Source: Acidihalobacter ferrooxydans
Lineage (GTDB): Bacteria; Pseudomonadota; Gammaproteobacteria; DSM-5130; Acidihalobacteraceae
Length of the DNA: 64,000 nt
NCBI RefSeq assembly: GCF_001975725.1
Contig: NZ_CP019434.1
Span: 1,079,041-1,143,040 of the forward strand
Direction: 5' to 3'
Part shown: positions 50,374-60,245 of the stretch, piece after piece
Layout of the letters: each line of letters starts with the position of its first letter
Numbering within the stretch: the stretch's first letter is position 1
Notes under the pieces: generated by a model
Seen by the model: only the letters and a program-made list of their open reading frames with translations
Database searches by the model: none
What the model was told of the DNA's origin: nothing
Position numbers and translations under genes: made by a program

Positions 50374-50790
50374 TTATTCCGGCCTTTCCTGTTGTTCGAT
50401 GTATTGTTTGAGCACGGACAGTGGAGCGCCGCCCACGGTCAGGATGCAGTAACTGCGGCTCCAGAATACCGGCTTGCTCCAGTAGTATCGTTTCAGGTGT
50501 TCGGCAAACTCTTTGCGCAACAATCGGCTGGTGACCGTTTTCAGGTTGTTCACAAATGCCGAGGGCAACACCTTGGGCGTCAACGCCAGAAGAAGATGCA
50601 CATGATCTGCTTCGCCGTTAAATTCCAGGACCTCGCACTCCCATTTCTCGGCCGTGTTGCGGCAGATCGCCTCCAGACGGTCCAGCATGGGGCCTGTCAT
50701 GCACCTGCGGCGATATTTCGTGACCAGAACCAAATGATAGTTAAGGTTGTAAACGCAATGATGCAAAGTACTTAGCGATTGCGTCGTCAT
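50374..50790 (-). CDS. tnpA: IS200/IS605 transposase TnpA, copy 2
   Basis: A 138-residue Y1 transposase identical to copy 1 except for one residue (Met instead of Leu in RRRC-x-TGPM). The HUH motif ADHVHLLL and the Tyr in LKQYIEQQ are intact, so it should be active and could also mobilise copy 1. Confidence 0.93.
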   Translation of the reverse strand: MTTQSLSTLHHCVYNLNYHLVLVTKYRRRCMTGPMLDRLEAICRNTAEKWECEVLEFNGEADHVHLLLALTPKVLPSAFVNNLKTVTSRLLRKEFAEHLKRYYWSKPVFWSRSYCILTVGGAPLSVLKQYIEQQERPE

Positions 50791-50813
50791 GGTAACCAAG
50801 TATAATTGGCGTT

Positions 50814-52109
50814 ATGCCGAACCGCAAAGTGACCTATCGCCTGTATCCCAATACCGAGCAAGAAGCACGGCTGCAGGACAGGCTGAGTTTGCATCAGCGC
50901 CTTTACAACGCGGCGCTGGAAGGGCGCATCCGCGTGTAGAAAGAAACCGGCAAGGGCCTGTCGTGTGCTGACCAATGCAAGGCACGCACCCAAAGGCGCA
51001 AGAACAGCGCCGGGTTGCGGTCGATGAATGCCCAGTCCGAGCAGGTCACGCTCAAGCGCCTGGATCGGGCTTTTCGGCATTTCTTCCGACGGGTGAAGAA
51101 TGGCGAAATGCCAGGCTTTCCGAGATTCAAGAGCCTCCACCGTTATTCAGGCTGGGGCTACAAGACCCACGGCGACGGCTGGAAACTGCACCCCGGCGAG
51201 AGCGGAAAACACGGCAGGCTGTATCTGCAAGGCGTCGGCCTTGTACCGGTGAGCGGCAAGGCGAGGACGCAGGGCGAATGCAAAACGTGCGAGATTCTGC
51301 ACAAGGCTGGCAAGTGGTATGCGTCAGTCACGCTCGAAGTCGAAGCGATACCGCGTGAACGTGGTGTCGAGACCTGCGCGTTCGATTGGGGCCTTGAGAC
51401 GTTTCTGACCGTCGCCACGCACCAGCAGGGCATCGAGACCGTACCCAATCCCCGCCATCTCAGGCGCCAGTTGACGGAACTCAAGCGCCTTGGACAAGAC
51501 GTGTCACGGAAAATCCGCATGGCGCAGACAATCAGCGGCCGAAAGAAACACTTCCCCGTCTCCAGGCACCTGCGCAAAGCCATTCAGCATCTGGCCCGAT
51601 TGCACGCCAAGATAGCCCGAAGTCGCAAAGACTTCCTGCATCAAACCAGCGCATGGCTGGTGAATCGCTTTGGCGCCATCGCCACAGAGGCATTGGACGT
51701 AAAGAACATGGTGCATCACGGCGGCGCACGCAAAAGAGGGCTCAACCGTGAGATTCATGCCGCCGCGCCGGGCGCTTTCCTCAAACTGACCAGGACCAAA
51801 GCGGAAGAGGCTGGGTCGTGGTATGAGGAAGCGCCGACGCGGACGCTCAAGCCCACGCAGCGCTGTCATGCCTGCTGGCGCTTGCCGGATGAGAAGAAAA
51901 CGCTCTCGGATCGCTGGCATCAATGCCCGCATTGTGGCGCCGCCTGTAGCCGGGACGAGAATGCGGCGCGGGTGTTGTTGCGTTGGCTGAAAATGAGACT
52001 GGCCGGAGAATCCGGCTCCGGGCGGGAACCGTCCGAGGCGTGGAGCGGGATAAGACCATCGGAGACGATGGCACCTGCGTTGAAACGCGAAACTCACGCC
52101 ATACCGTAA
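50814..52109 (+). pseudogene. tnpB copy 2, interrupted by a nonsense codon
   Basis: From ATG 50814 the frame matches copy 1 for 41 codons and then meets TAG (50937-50939), where copy 1 has TAC for Tyr. The remainder, including the RuvC residues and zinc ribbon, stays open to 52109 and could only be translated from an internal start (for example TTG 51015 or ATG 51024). About nine further substitutions in the first 190 codons alter the N-terminal domain, whereas the last 1.1 kb differs at only about three codons. Confidence 0.85.
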
Positions 52110-52127
52110 GGTTGGCGGGAGTAGTTC

Positions 52128-52597
52128 ATGCGCCGATCTACAACCTGCGGGCGCTGCACGAAGGCTATTCGACGTATCTGGCAACGCTGCATGGCAACAA
52201 GAGCGGCCCCATGATTTCGGTTGAGCAGGTATACCGAGCGCTGCTCGATACACACGAATGGCATAAGTGCCAGGAACATCATGTGCCATGGGCCGGTGCG
52301 ATACCCGTTTATTGTTCGAACCGACGTACCTGCGACCTTCATGGCGCTTTGTTTCTCTATTCGTCGACCCGATCAAGTACGAACAGCTGCCCCTTCTGTG
52401 GGTGCTCTCCCAGGTTCCCCGAAGACCACGGGAAGCACACGATAAAAACTCGGCAAAATGGGCCGAAGAGGGACAAAGCGGGCCAAAAAACAACCGATTC
52501 GGGCACGATGGTGATCATCAATCCAGAAGAAGGGACGAAACGGCCCGGAACGGCCCTGGTCTGCTTGCCCCCTGGTGAAGCGTCACCTGATCCATGA
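52128..52597 (+). pseudogene. 3' part of FlhC-like activator gene
   Basis: In frame with 49994-50294 after excision of the IS. It encodes LRALHEGYSTYLATL, then CDLHGALFLYSST and SCPFCGCSPRF. FlhC has a four-ligand zinc site made of two C-x2-C pairs near its C-terminus; here the pair appears as C-x2-H and C-x2-C. About 45 residues of low-complexity sequence follow, so the natural end may differ. Confidence 0.55.
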
Positions 52598-52700
52598 AAT
52601 CGATGCCATCCCCGGTCTTCACACCGCATCCAAGCGGCATTCAAACGCGGCGGGAAATTGATCGGTTGAGGTGGCTCGTTCATGCCTCCTAAACCGGAAT
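52598..52700. other. No recognisable gene
   Basis: A short gap after the FlhC-like pseudogene. It ends at the palindrome that opens the repeat region. Confidence 0.35.
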
Positions 52701-52718
52701 TTTCTCGTACACGAGAAA
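52701..52718. repeat. Perfect palindrome at the edge of the oriT-like region
   Basis: TTTCTCGT-AC-ACGAGAAA, 8-bp arms with a 2-bp centre, directly before the four-copy repeat. It could be a relaxase or accessory-protein site or a repressor operator. Confidence 0.5.
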
Positions 52719-52725
52719 TCCCTGT

Positions 52726-52957
52726 TTGTCCTAGTATTGTCTGGAAAAACAGACTTTAGCGTAAATATGGGTTGCAGAGTGAAACTGGCCTTTCTCTCAG
52801 TATTGTCGGAAAAACCAGTGTTTATGGTATATTCGGTCTGACGAAAGAAAGTACGGGTTTGTTTAGTATTGTCGGAAAAACACGTGTTTGACGTAGCGCT
52901 CTGCGCGAAAAAAGAAAAAGGCGGTTTGTCCTAGTATTGTCGGAAAATCAAGAAATC
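52726..52957. repeat. Four phased direct repeats (66-68-bp period), candidate oriT or centromere
   Basis: A core of about 22 bp, of the form TTTGTCCTAGTATTGTC followed by GGAAAAACA, occurs four times. AGTATTGTC starts at 52733, 52799, 52865 and 52933, giving steps of 66, 66 and 68 bp (over six helical turns). Cores vary slightly; the intervening 40 bp do not match one another, apart from short GTGTTT after two of them. The array lies just upstream of a MobI-like gene. In SXT and IncA/C elements oriT lies immediately upstream of mobI, so an oriT or relaxosome-protein array is the leading interpretation. Confidence 0.75.
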
Positions 52958-53103
52958 CCGTAACGCCGAATGCCAAAAATCCCAAAGATACTAGGGAGGG
53001 AGAAAACAGCCGTTGACTTTCCGCTCAATTGGGTCGAATCGGGAAATCCCGCAGCGCGTAAGAGTCGTAGACGCACGGTGTCGGTGGTAACAGGAGCACG
53101 CAC

Positions 53104-53589
53104 ATGCAAGACGAGATGCAGCGAATCAAGGCGGACCTGGTGAAGCGGGCGACCGCGATAGCCGAAGATTTCATGTCGCGGCGCACGGGTAAGGGGCGCG
53201 GGCCTGATCAATGGTCTGACCTATTCGTGAAGGTCTCCAGCACGGATACGGGGATAGTGGTTGACTGGCGCTACCGTCATTGGTATCGGCCGAAGGATGG
53301 GGGTGCGCCGAAGAACATGCTGCGGTATTTGCCGGAGAATCGGGTGACGCGATTAGCGCAGGATTGGGAGCGGGATGAAGTGACGTGGGTTCGGGATGCG
53401 CTGCGGGTATTGAAGGAGAGCTACCGCGAGCTGACGAAGCTGGAGAAGAAGCTGGGTAAGGCGGGTGTGATGGGGGACGAAGCCGACATGCTGACGGGCT
53501 TCGTCCCGGTCAGGCAATCAAAGGTCAGCCCCATTAAAGCCGAGCTTGCCAAGGACAAAGGCGAAGGTCGCCGCGCCAAACATGGGTGA
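53104..53589 (+). CDS. MobI-like conjugative mobilisation protein
   Basis: A 161-residue cytoplasmic protein, strongly charged, starting MQDEMQRIKADLVKRATAIA. Blocks FMSRRTGKGRGPDQWSDLFV, IVVDWRYRHWYRPKDGG and WERDEVTWVRDALRVLKESY lead to a basic C-terminus. Size and pattern resemble MobI of SXT/IncA/C elements, an auxiliary relaxosome protein required for transfer, and the position downstream of a repeat array fits. The family call is tentative, as no hallmark residue set is known to me. Its 3' end overlaps the convergent membrane-protein gene by 72 bp. Confidence 0.45.
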   Translation: MQDEMQRIKADLVKRATAIAEDFMSRRTGKGRGPDQWSDLFVKVSSTDTGIVVDWRYRHWYRPKDGGAPKNMLRYLPENRVTRLAQDWERDEVTWVRDALRVLKESYRELTKLEKKLGKAGVMGDEADMLTGFVPVRQSKVSPIKAELAKDKGEGRRAKHG

Positions 53590-53808
53590 GAAGATCAGCG
53601 CCACCAGGTCGCCCCAGAGGGGGAGGTAGAACATGCCTTTGGTGAGCGAGTGGACGGCGAGGCCGAAGGCCATGCCCAGAGCGTTGGGCCAGAGGTAGCG
53701 AAGCGGGTGTTCCCAGAGCAGTCCGCGGTCGAACTCGCGGTTCTCGTTGATCGGAACAAAGCGTGCGGCCATCTTCAGGATGGTGCTTTCAAAGCGGTCG
53801 ATGGTCAT
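53518..53808 (-). CDS. Small membrane protein of unknown function
   Basis: A 96-residue protein (MTIDRFESTILKMAARFVPI, WPNALGMAFGLAVHSLTKGM, LPLWGDLVALIFSPMFGAAT). Two hydrophobic helices are separated by a short loop. GGAG lies 8 nt before its ATG, supporting real translation. It converges with the MobI-like gene, overlapping its last 72 bp. It may be a small entry-exclusion or pilus-related protein; nothing in the sequence decides. Confidence 0.6.
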   Translation of the reverse strand: MTIDRFESTILKMAARFVPINENREFDRGLLWEHPLRYLWPNALGMAFGLAVHSLTKGMFYLPLWGDLVALIFSPMFGAATFAFVLGKLGFNGADL

Positions 53809-53879
53809 TGGAAGTTCTCCATAATGATTGGTAGAGCCATTTCAACACGGATTGTGGAAGACGCAAGCACGGCTGCAAG

Positions 53880-54560
53880 GATGGATGATTATCGCGTTTG
53901 CGGCCCAAGCTGCTGGAGTAGCCTGAGTCGGGCGATGTTTGATTCATGCAGCCTATCGAGCGGAAAGGCATGCCTCTTAGGATGCGTTCTCAAGCCGAGA
54001 ATTGAATGGCACCTGTTGCCTCGCGTCACCAAACTCCACACGCCCTGGTCTTTTGCAGCCAGCGTAGCGAGAATTGCCTGAATCCAAATCACCGATTTGA
54101 TGATGCCGACGGGTTCTGGCATCCGCGTGCGCAGCGCCTACATGCACCGGCGTAGGATGCTCAGGGGCAGGCGCGGCTTCCTCGAAGCGCTTCTTTCAAC
54201 CCGGGTGATGCTTCTCGCGGCCCAGTGAAATCAGCGGCGCAATTCCGACCACTTTGCAACCGTTAACGTTCGACTCGGAGAAGTCACCAGTGTCGGCCAG
54301 CAGGGCGCTAGTCTACCCAGCTCATGCGGCAACTCGCTCAACTTCTTTACCCTCGGCATGACCTCTGCCGCTTGTCGTCGGTGTCGTGCACCATCACCAA
54401 GAGGCTATCGGCCACCACCATCGTCCTGGTGTCTACCGATATTGACACGCTCTTCGCGGATTGCCGGCTCTTCCGGGACCGACAGTCCACGGGCAGGTCC
54501 GAACGGTCTTACTCTTCTGCAAGGACCAAAAGCGCAGCATCTCACTGCTTCAACTGTGCC
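53880..54560 (-). pseudogene. IS1182-like transposase remnant
   Basis: Broken minus-strand frames read, in order, ALLVLAEE, then LADTGDFSESNVNGCKVVGI with APLISLGREKHHPG, and further EPVGIIKSVIWIQ with QGVWSLVTRG. These match successive blocks of IS1182-type DDE transposases (the LAD-x-G-Y-F-S and EPVFGIIKSV-x-G-F-R blocks). Stops and frameshifts are frequent, so it is long dead. No termini were identified. Confidence 0.55.
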
Positions 54561-54690
54561 TCGGTCTTGTTAGCATGCTCATAGGAAAACGAGCTTATGT
54601 CACGGAAGCGTGGGAATTACTTCTAGCATCTAGCACACGTTGGCTCACCACAGCCTTCTTGACACGCGTCGTCAGTGGCGGTTATATCTA

Positions 54691-54719
54691 TTAAAGATAC
54701 ATTCCTGATGTATCTTTAA
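54691..54719. promoter_or_regulatory. NsrR-like operator before the haemoglobin gene
   Basis: TTAAAGATACAT-TCCTG-ATGTATCTTTAA is a perfect 12-bp inverted repeat. It closely follows the NsrR consensus AAGATG-CAT...ATG-CATCTT (an Rrf2-family NO sensor) known to control globin genes. It lies 28 bp before the start codon, suiting repression relieved by nitric oxide. Confidence 0.7.
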
Positions 54720-54746
54720 TGGGTAGCATTCAAGGAGACTATATAG

Positions 54747-55112
54747 ATGAGCAGTTTGTATGAACAACTTGGTGGAAACGAGGCCGTTGACGCCGCAGTA
54801 GATATTTTTTATCGAAAGGTCTTGGCCGATGACCGGGTGAACGAATTCTTCGACGACACCGACATGGAGGGGCAAGCCGCGAAGCAAAAGGCTTTCCTGA
54901 CCATGGCCTTCGGTGGCCCGCACAACTACACCGGCCATGACATGCGTGAGGGTCACAAGCGTCTGGTCGAACAAGGCCTGAACGATACCCACGTGGACGT
55001 GATCATCGAGTTGCTCGGAGCGTCGCTGCAGGAGCTGAACGTGCCCGGTGAGTTGATCGCGCAGGTGGCCGCGGTCGCTGAAGCCGCGCGCAACGATGTC
55101 CTCAATCGCTGA
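54747..55112 (+). CDS. glbN: Group 1 truncated haemoglobin
   Basis: A 121-residue 2-on-2 globin: MSSLYEQLGGNEAVDAAVDIFYRKVL, FFDDTDMEGQAAKQKAFLTMAFGGP, then YTGHDMREGHKRL with the proximal His in GHK. YEQLGG at the start, FGGP and the proximal His are group 1 signatures. Truncated haemoglobins bind O2 and NO; the NsrR-like operator and the reductase-like gene downstream suggest an NO-detoxifying role. GGAG lies upstream of the ATG. It overlaps the longer open form of the next frame. Confidence 0.9.
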   Translation: MSSLYEQLGGNEAVDAAVDIFYRKVLADDRVNEFFDDTDMEGQAAKQKAFLTMAFGGPHNYTGHDMREGHKRLVEQGLNDTHVDVIIELLGASLQELNVPGELIAQVAAVAEAARNDVLNR

Positions 55113-55158
55113 CGCGGCGGCGACGGTCAATCCACATCAATCAACGGAACCGAAACTA

Positions 55159-55812
55159 ATGGCACATGTCAGCTTTGACGGTACGCGGCACGAGACACTG
55201 CGAGAGGAAAGCGTGCTGGACACACTGGAGCGCGCCGGCGTGCAGATACCCAATGTCTGCCGCAGCGGCGTCTGTCAAAGCTGCCTGATGCGGGCACGAG
55301 CGGGGCAGGTCCCGCTCGCCGCCCAAAACGGGTTGAAGGACACCCTGCGCGAACAGGGCTACTTTCTGGCTTGTCAGTGCCAGCCCGAGGACGACCTCGA
55401 GGTCGTCCTCGCCGACGAAGACGCCGTGGGAGAGATCCCTGTCCAGCTCATCGGCGTTGAACAGCTGAGCCAGAGCGTGATGCGGGTGACGCTCGAACCT
55501 CAGCAGGAGTTCGAGTACCGGCGCGGACAGTTCATCAATCTGATCCGAGAGGATGGCCTCAGGCGCAGTTATTCGCTCAGTGGCTGCGCCGCCAACACGG
55601 ATGGCATTCTCGAGTTGCATGTGCGCCATATCCCAGGCGGCGCGATGAGCGAGTGGCTGATGCAGGCCGGTCCCCACCAGCAACTGCGCGTACATGGTCC
55701 GTACGGCAGCTGTTTTTACGTGGCAGGCAAGACGGATCAGGCACTGCTTTTGATCGGCGCCGGCACTGGACTGGCGCCACTGTACGGAATCGCATGCGAT
55801 GCGCTCGCAGCG
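55159..55812 (+). pseudogene. 2Fe-2S ferredoxin-reductase, C-terminally truncated
   Basis: ATG 55159 begins a plant-type ferredoxin domain, LERAGVQIPNVCRSGVCQSC, with a fourth Cys in YFLACQCQPE, followed by a flavin-binding domain (RRGQFINLIREDGLRRSYSL) and the start of the NAD domain (LLLIGAGTGLAPLYGIACDA). Homology stops near 55812, where the reading frame runs on through antisense phosphatase sequence. Missing is the rest of the NAD-binding domain, so the protein cannot be a complete reductase. It probably once served as electron donor to the haemoglobin. Confidence 0.8.
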
Positions 55813-55981
55813 GGCTGGTCCAGACTGCCGCGGGGCGCTGAGTTTGCAGCCAGCCGCGCAGGCGCCGTGCTTCGGCGCGGCCGGCCTCGGTCAGGCCGAT
55901 GTCGGTCTGCGAGGTGTGTTGCCCGGTTTCGCTCCACTCGGTGGCGCCGTGGCGCACGAGAATAAGATCGGGCTCCGCCAT
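55793..55981 (-). pseudogene. Histidine phosphatase (phosphoglycerate mutase-like) N-terminal fragment
   Basis: From ATG 55981: MAEPDLILVRHGATEWSETG with the RHG catalytic motif, GLTEAGRAEARRLRGWL and VWTSPLRAHR. The conserved continuation (SPL-x-R-A-x-x-T) is lost where it meets the truncated reductase head-to-head near 55800. Only about 60 residues remain. Confidence 0.75.
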
Positions 55982-56041
55982 GAGTACTCCTCGTCGTGAG
56001 TGTGCATGGGTTTCGACCGCGTTCCGGCGGTCAGGTTCGAC

Positions 56042-56164
56042 TCAGGCGCTGCGGGTGGTGCGGTGCGCCGCCGTCATGCGGTGCGCGCAGACCGGACACT
56101 GCGGGTCGCGCGCGAGGCGGATCGAGCGCCATTCCATGTGCAGCGCGTCGAGCAGCCAGTCGAC
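56042..56164 (-). pseudogene. MoeB/ThiF-family C-terminal fragment
   Basis: The minus frame reads DWLLDALHMEWRSIRLARDP, then QCPVCAHRMTAAHR before a stop. A final R-x-x-x-D-P-x-CPVC is typical of HesA/MoeB/ThiF C-termini. Only about 40 residues survive, adjoining the mer promoter. Confidence 0.55.
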
Positions 56165-56209
56165 AGATGGTCAATGCGATTTTTCGATCTTTAAAACATA
56201 AAGGGGGGA

Positions 56210-56240
56210 TTGACTCCGTACTTAAGTACGGCAGTAAGTT
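56210..56240 (+). promoter_or_regulatory. MerR-type mercury-responsive promoter/operator
   Basis: A -35 TTGACT and a -10 TAAGTT are separated by 19 bp containing the palindrome CCGTACTTAAGTACGG (56216-56231). The overlong spacer with a dyad is the hallmark of MerR-regulated promoters, matching mer operators of classic resistance operons. The target is merC, 57 bp downstream. No merR gene is present in the window. Confidence 0.9.
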
Positions 56241-56296
56241 TAGCCTGTCCGAACACCCTTAACACGCCTGGCAGGCGCTGCGCAGAGGTCATCATC

Positions 56297-58409
<2,113 letters not shown>

Positions 58410-58445
58410 ACCACAGAGTCTATTAGAGTGGGGGATGTATACGGC

Positions 58446-59126
58446 ATGATTCGAGATCAAGGCGATGAAGGCCGACTGCAGGGTAGGCGGAATGTGGAAG
58501 CAGCAATTGCCCGCTTACGTGATCGCTTTCCTTTGGAGCGGGAGGTGTTGGCCTTGTCGAGTCACGCCCTTCAGGATTATCGCCGTCTGATCGAGCACTG
58601 GTGCGATAGCGCAAGCCCGCTAGCAACCGATGCGCTTAGCTCCGAGAGCCTGCATACCCTACTGGCCATCGACGCTGTGGTTGATCAATCCGGGCAACTC
58701 GGCTGTTACCCCTTCAGCGTCTTGCCGACAGGCATACAGGTCCAACTTGGTGACCGTTCGGTTCATGCCATGTGTGCGATCGACGCCTTGGCGGTTTCGC
58801 GCGTCAGTGGCCAAGCGAGCCGGATTGTTGCCCCATGCGCCTTGTGCGAAACGCAGTTGGCTCTCGGGATGCACGCCAACGGTAGCTTACACGAGGTGAT
58901 GATGCCTGAGGCGGCGGTCCTCTGGACCGACGAAACACAGGGAAGTTGCGGTACGAACGCGTGCTGCAACACCTTATGCCCGAGTATTCGTTTCGTTTGC
59001 CGCAGTTGCGCCGAAATTGAAAGCAAAGACCAAGAGGGCGATATTTTTACAGTTCCCCAGGCTGCTGTCATTGCCAACGCTTTTTTCGGATTTCAGGCAA
59101 GATTGTGTGGTCTGGAGATTGGATAG
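58446..59126 (+). CDS. Alkylmercury lyase-like protein (divergent MerB)
   Basis: A 226-residue protein. CYPFSVLPTGIQVQL and HAMCAIDALAVSRVSG correspond to the MerB core, in which Cys-x-x-Asp is the first part of the catalytic triad of Cys, Asp and Cys; here C-A-I-D is kept. The second Cys would lie in NACCNTLCPSIRFVCRSC, which is unusually rich in Cys. The N-terminal winged-helix half is poorly conserved. MerB cleaves C-Hg bonds, releasing Hg(II) to MerA. The start is ATG 58446; a GTG at 58428 in frame is an alternative. It follows merA by 36 bp. The exact subfamily is uncertain. Confidence 0.65.
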   Translation: MIRDQGDEGRLQGRRNVEAAIARLRDRFPLEREVLALSSHALQDYRRLIEHWCDSASPLATDALSSESLHTLLAIDAVVDQSGQLGCYPFSVLPTGIQVQLGDRSVHAMCAIDALAVSRVSGQASRIVAPCALCETQLALGMHANGSLHEVMMPEAAVLWTDETQGSCGTNACCNTLCPSIRFVCRSCAEIESKDQEGDIFTVPQAAVIANAFFGFQARLCGLEIG

Positions 59127-59476
59127 AGTGGACATGCGGATGAATACGGGCGAGAAGCATCTCACGTGGACGAAACGCTTGCCGCTGACAAACGACATCT
59201 GTTCTTGTCACTCATGCGCTGAAAACACAGGTGATTTCTGAACTTTTGGCCAACGCGTCATCCACTAAACATTGCTTTCGTACTTTTTGAAAGTCCGGGC
59301 CAAAGTGCTAATGGAACCCCCGGGTTGAATGAGATCACCTTCGTCTCCATTGAGACGGCCAGTATCTGGCTGGCGAACGAAAGCCGTGACCAAGATGGTT
59401 GCGTTCGTCGGCATGATCGCGCGCCGGATATTGCAGCGGCACTCGATCTCAGGTGGTGAGTGACGCCGAGGCAGAA
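59127..59476. other. Gap after the mer operon with no clear gene
   Basis: No strong gene. A plus frame at about 59324-59458 (NEITFVSIETASIWLANESR) stays open to a TGA that overlaps the following GTG, and could be a fragment or small coding sequence, but it matches nothing I recognise and starts at a TTG. Confidence 0.35.
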
Positions 59477-59851
59477 ATGGACGTGAGTCAGTTGAACGAA
59501 GTATTGGGATATGGCGCCATGAAGAGAATCGAATTCTCGGGAAAGAAAATTATTTCAGGATATCGGGTTGGACAAAAATTTCGCCCGTCAGCATGGCCTG
59601 AAATGCTGAGTGACATGGCGGCCGAATACAATGAACTGCACCATCTGGTTTATGCGGCCTATCTGCAGCCCGCCTATCTTGAAGACTACGGACACTGTGT
59701 TGAAGTGGATTTTGACGCTATGTGTAAGGATCGGGATTACGTGTACGAGCAGGTGGTTGAATTTATCGTAAGCAATCGCCTAGAGGTTTTCACCATCGAC
59801 GGCGAGCGCGTGTATTACGAGGTGGAGGGGCCGTCAGGCGCGGCAGCTTAA
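59477..59851 (+). CDS. DUF3579 family protein
   Basis: A 124-residue protein with ISGYRVGQKFRPSAWPEMLS, YAAYLQPAYLEDYGHCVEVD and YVYEQVVEFIVSNRLEVFTI. The F-R-P-S-x-W block and final helix match DUF3579, a family of small acidic proteins of unknown role in proteobacteria. ATG 59477 is used; in-frame GTG starts lie upstream at 59453 and 59456. It converges on the HTH gene at 59867 with 15 bp between stops. Confidence 0.65.
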   Translation: MDVSQLNEVLGYGAMKRIEFSGKKIISGYRVGQKFRPSAWPEMLSDMAAEYNELHHLVYAAYLQPAYLEDYGHCVEVDFDAMCKDRDYVYEQVVEFIVSNRLEVFTIDGERVYYEVEGPSGAAA

Positions 59852-59866
59852 TGATGACCGCATTCC

Positions 59867-60217
59867 TTACGCTGCAACAATCTTGAATTTTGATGCTTTT
59901 GCAACCGACCATACATGACGGTTCTCGCGGCGCATTTCGACAATGCCGTAGTTAGATAGTGTCTTCAGCGTACGCGAAAGGTTGCTCTGCTTCCGACCAG
60001 TCGCTTCGGCCAGAGCAGCGATCGATTCCGGGTTGGTTTCCATGATGACTTTGAGCAGCGCACGGTTGTCGTCGCTCAATACTTTGGCCAGAGAACGCAT
60101 GGACGTAAACCATACTTTGGGCTCACTGGGTTGCGGCTTGTACTCGCCGCGTGCAATCGCCAGCATCCGCTCCCGGATCTGTTCTTGCGGCATGATACCG
60201 ATAAGGGTCTGTTTCAT
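59867..60217 (-). CDS. Winged-helix regulator or antitoxin
   Basis: A 116-residue protein; ATG 60217 is chosen over the longer frame. The second half is a winged helix: IAALAEATGRKQSNLSRTLK, then LSNYGIVEMRRENRHVWSVA. The HTH is MarR/ArsR-like and similar to antitoxins of two-gene toxin systems. It lies 28 bp after the PIN-toxin gene on the same strand. It may co-regulate the toxin-antitoxin genes or be an orphan antitoxin whose partner is absent. Confidence 0.6.
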   Translation of the reverse strand: MKQTLIGIMPQEQIRERMLAIARGEYKPQPSEPKVWFTSMRSLAKVLSDDNRALLKVIMETNPESIAALAEATGRKQSNLSRTLKTLSNYGIVEMRRENRHVWSVAKASKFKIVAA

Positions 60218-60245
60218 TGACCGGCGTGGTTCGCCTCGCACCGGG

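Larger units (their letters stand above)
50295..52127. mobile_element. IS200/IS605-type element, copy 2 (1833 bp)
   Basis: Same length and ends as copy 1 (AAAAGGCGCC... to ...GTAGTTC). Overall nearly identical to copy 1, but carrying a cluster of substitutions at about 50867-51000 and a nonsense codon in tnpB. It is inserted between ACC and AT of the FlhC-like gene. Confidence 0.9.

Noticed and set aside
51504-52493. 329-residue minus-strand frame crossing the end of IS copy 2
   Set aside because: It is antisense to tnpB and the FlhC-like pseudogene and crosses an IS boundary; copy 1 lacks the second half.
52726-52957. Four-copy repeat considered as a small CRISPR array
   Set aside because: The repeat cores diverge, the step is 66-68 bp with an unsharp repeat edge, and the intervals share partial sequence; phased protein-binding sites fit better.
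59324-59458. Small plus-strand frame NEITFVSIETASIWLANESR
   Set aside because: It starts only at TTG, matches nothing known and has no SD; left as part of the intergenic description.
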